NCBI GenBank assembly: GCA_965203365.1
Contig: OZ241878.1
Location: 3,596,001 to 3,660,000 of the forward strand
DNA: 64,000 nucleotides
Reading direction: 5' to 3'
Origin: VYFG01 sp965203365
GTDB lineage: Bacteria > Pseudomonadota > Gammaproteobacteria > Arenicellales > Poriferihabitantaceae
In this document: piece by piece, positions 62,515 to 64,000 of the stretch
How positions within the stretch are numbered: position 1 is the stretch's first letter
Layout of the letters: every line of letters begins with the position of its first letter
Made by a program: the position numbers and the translations under genes
The notes under the pieces: generated by a model
Told to the model about the DNA's origin: nothing
Databases searched by the model: none
The model's input: only the letters and a program-made list of their open reading frames with translations

Positions 62515-63267
62515 ATGCGAAACGAGCCGGAAAAACTCGCTGTGGAAGGGAATGCCTCCATCAATGTCCGGGTTTGGCGTGGAGATGGAACCGGAGGCGA
62601 ATGGATGCGTTATCCGGTGGATGCCCGGGCCAATCAAACCGTGCTGGATGTCGTTACTTGGATACAGCGACACCTTGCCCCGGACCTCGCCTATCGCTTC
62701 GCCTGCCGTGTGGGAGTGTGCGGCTCCTGTGCGATGATGGTCAATGGTGAACCGCGATGGACCTGCCGGACTCATGTCGACCAAGTGATGAGAAATGGCG
62801 AACTGTCGATTGGGCCACTCCGTAACCTGCCGGTGGTGCGGGACCTTGCCTGTGACATGACGGCATTCTTTGATCGTTGGCGTGATGCGCATGGTGTATT
62901 CGTGCCCGGCACCGACCGACAGCAGCCCCTGCCCTTGGTTCTGCCTGACTCGGCACCACGTCGCGCCGCCGACCTGGCCATTGAATGCATCAATTGTGCC
63001 GTCTGTTATGCGGCTTGCGACGTCGTTGCCTGGAAACCGGATTATCTTGGACCGGCAGCATTGAACCGGGCTTGGTCCTTGGTCAATGATGAACGGGATC
63101 AGGGCAACCCGGAACGTATGCGGGCAGTGTCGGGAGATGCGGGCTGCCATAACTGTCATTCCCTTCAAAACTGCACTCGATACTGTCCCAGTCTGTTGGA
63201 CCCGGGAAGATCCATAGCCGGGTTGAAGCGGATCACCTTTAGAGCGGCACTCAACAGGAAACTGTAA
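62515..63267 (+). CDS. sdhB: Succinate dehydrogenase/fumarate reductase iron-sulfur subunit
   Basis: A 250-residue protein with three iron-sulfur clusters. CRVGVCGSCAMMVNG plus a following Cys bind [2Fe-2S]; CINCAVCYAACDV and GCHNCHSLQNCTRYCP bind the [4Fe-4S] and [3Fe-4S] clusters. It carries electrons from the flavoprotein to quinone in the membrane. The N-terminal part (NVRVWRGDGTGGEWMRYPVD) is ordinary. Its stop overlaps the next start (ATG at 63267), as do all later junctions, so the operon is tightly coupled. Confidence 0.92.
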   Translation: MRNEPEKLAVEGNASINVRVWRGDGTGGEWMRYPVDARANQTVLDVVTWIQRHLAPDLAYRFACRVGVCGSCAMMVNGEPRWTCRTHVDQVMRNGELSIGPLRNLPVVRDLACDMTAFFDRWRDAHGVFVPGTDRQQPLPLVLPDSAPRRAADLAIECINCAVCYAACDVVAWKPDYLGPAALNRAWSLVNDERDQGNPERMRAVSGDAGCHNCHSLQNCTRYCPSLLDPGRSIAGLKRITFRAALNRKL

Positions 63268-63596
63268 TGCCGGTCCGGTTGTACCTGTTACAGCGGATGA
63301 GTGCACTGATCATGGCCCCGTTGGTACTGATCCACCTCGGTGTGATCCTGTATGCGGTGCGTAGCGGACTGGATGCCGAGACCTTGCTGGAACGCACTAA
63401 AGGCAGTTGGTTGTGGGGGGGGATCTATGGCAGTTTTGTGGTAGCGGTGGCCGTGCATGCGGCGATCGGCTTAAGAACGGTGCTGCACGAGTGGTTACGG
63501 TGGCAGGGGCTGGTCTTGAATCTGGCCACTTGGGGGATAGCCATCAGTCTACTGGTCTTGGGATTTCGGGCCGTCTTCGCGGTGATCTGGTCATGA
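63267..63596 (+). CDS. sdhC: Succinate dehydrogenase membrane anchor, cytochrome b-type (first)
   Basis: A 109-residue inner-membrane protein with three hydrophobic spans (IMAPLVLIHLGVILYAV, YGSFVVAVAVHAAIGLRTVL and ATWGIAISLLVLGFRAVF). Histidines at LIHLGV and AVHAAIG may be haem or quinone ligands; the arrangement resembles the SdhC/FrdC-type anchor family. It overlaps the next gene by four bases. Confidence 0.75.
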   Translation: MPVRLYLLQRMSALIMAPLVLIHLGVILYAVRSGLDAETLLERTKGSWLWGGIYGSFVVAVAVHAAIGLRTVLHEWLRWQGLVLNLATWGIAISLLVLGFRAVFAVIWS

Positions 63597-63949
63597 TGGC
63601 ACCGCATCGCCGACACACGCATTGGCTCGCCTTTATTGTGCATCGACTGTCGGGGATTGCCTTGTGCGTTTTCCTGCCCGTGCACTTTTGGGTGCTGTCC
63701 CTTGCCCTGACGGATCAGACGGCACTGGACCGGTTTTTGCATTGGACCCACCAGCCCGCGGTTCGAGTAGCGGAGATGGGGCTGATCTTCCTCCTGTCGG
63801 TACATCTGTTCGGTGGATTACGGCTCATGGCTCTGGAATGGTTGCCCTGGAACGCCCGACAAAAAACGTTGATCGCACTAGCGACTGCTCTGTCGGTTTT
63901 TCTGACGCTATGGTTTTTTCTGCTCGGGGGGGCCGGACCTGAATCATGA
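63593..63949 (+). CDS. sdhD: Succinate dehydrogenase membrane anchor (second)
   Basis: A 118-residue inner-membrane protein. HWLAFIVHRLSGIALCVFLP is the diagnostic SdhC/D segment with HRxSG, followed by VHFWVLSLALT and LLSVHLFGGLRLM whose His is a likely haem ligand. Start ATG 63593 overlaps the preceding stop. Which of the two anchors corresponds to C and which to D cannot be settled by eye. Confidence 0.75.
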   Translation: MMAPHRRHTHWLAFIVHRLSGIALCVFLPVHFWVLSLALTDQTALDRFLHWTHQPAVRVAEMGLIFLLSVHLFGGLRLMALEWLPWNARQKTLIALATALSVFLTLWFFLLGGAGPES

Positions 63950-64000
63950 CCGGGTTGCCCGTTTTGCATACAGATATCCTGGTGGTTGGAGCCGGTGGCG
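63946..64000 (+). CDS. sdhA: Succinate dehydrogenase/fumarate reductase flavoprotein subunit, 5' end
   Basis: The first 18 codons only: MTGLPVLHTDILVVGAGG, the start of the FAD-binding fold (VVGAGG) of the flavoprotein subunit. The ATG overlaps the preceding stop by four bases. The rest lies beyond the window. The order B-C-D-A differs from the common C-D-A-B of gammaproteobacteria. Confidence 0.75.
   Translation, partial: MTGLPVLHTDILVVGAGG

Overview
The window looks like a marine or host-associated proteobacterium, most likely a gammaproteobacterium. It has a trimethylamine/TMAO oxidation pathway, an Amt-type ammonium transporter, a TonB/ExbBD and FbpABC iron-uptake region with Fur-like sites, and metabolic genes of moderately high GC. 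Species cannot be named from the sequence alone. Many IS30-family copies, decayed genes and several defence modules show that the right half is a turnover-prone accessory region.

Region by region. 1-7.4 kb: the 3' end of putA, an SDR without its catalytic residues, an internally deleted ATPase/nuclease remnant, an M24 peptidase, an isopropylmalate-dehydrogenase-like enzyme, an enoyl-CoA hydratase and a cytochrome c5. 7.9-9.5 kb: an ammonium transporter with a 63-residue membrane partner and a strong terminator. 9.5-13.5 kb: a broken IS1595-type transposase, a Fic protein with a palindromic upstream site, and a decayed IS30 copy. 13.7-22.9 kb: a methylated-amine locus with TMAO demethylase (tdm), a five-gene branched-chain-amino-acid-type ABC transporter and trimethylamine monooxygenase (tmm). 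23.3-24.1 kb: a uronate-dehydrogenase-like enzyme. 24.7-28.7 kb: a coupled gene pair, a 900-residue PHP-domain/SMC-like ATPase and an AlbA_2 (Schlafen-like)/HATPase protein; this is the best candidate for an undescribed defence system.

28.8-40.5 kb: an iron region with tonB, two exbD, exbB, a secreted protein with a 390-bp internal duplication, a DUF4856 lipo/periplasmic protein, a membrane fatty-acid/sterol hydroxylase, an Fe(III) ABC transporter (fbpABC) and bacterioferritin. It is matched at 61.2-62.1 kb by bfd and fur, so uptake, storage, release and regulation of iron are all represented.

41-61.1 kb: a defence and junk island. It has a broken AlbA_2 gene, IS30 copies, a wrecked C5 methyltransferase/restriction enzyme pair, a Fic protein with an altered active-site motif and TTGCGCAA-type operators, plasmid-like debris, an AbiEi/AbiEii toxin-antitoxin pair with a perfect operator palindrome, and a type I restriction operon (hsdR-hsdM-mntA-hepT-hsdS) carrying a nucleotidyltransferase/HEPN toxin-antitoxin pair inside it. 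An apparently intact IS30 transposase lies right after hsdS. 62.5-64 kb: the start of a succinate dehydrogenase operon in the order iron-sulfur subunit, two membrane anchors, flavoprotein, running off the right edge.

No rRNA, tRNA or CRISPR array was seen. Function calls rest on recognised motifs and family resemblance read by eye; no database search was run.
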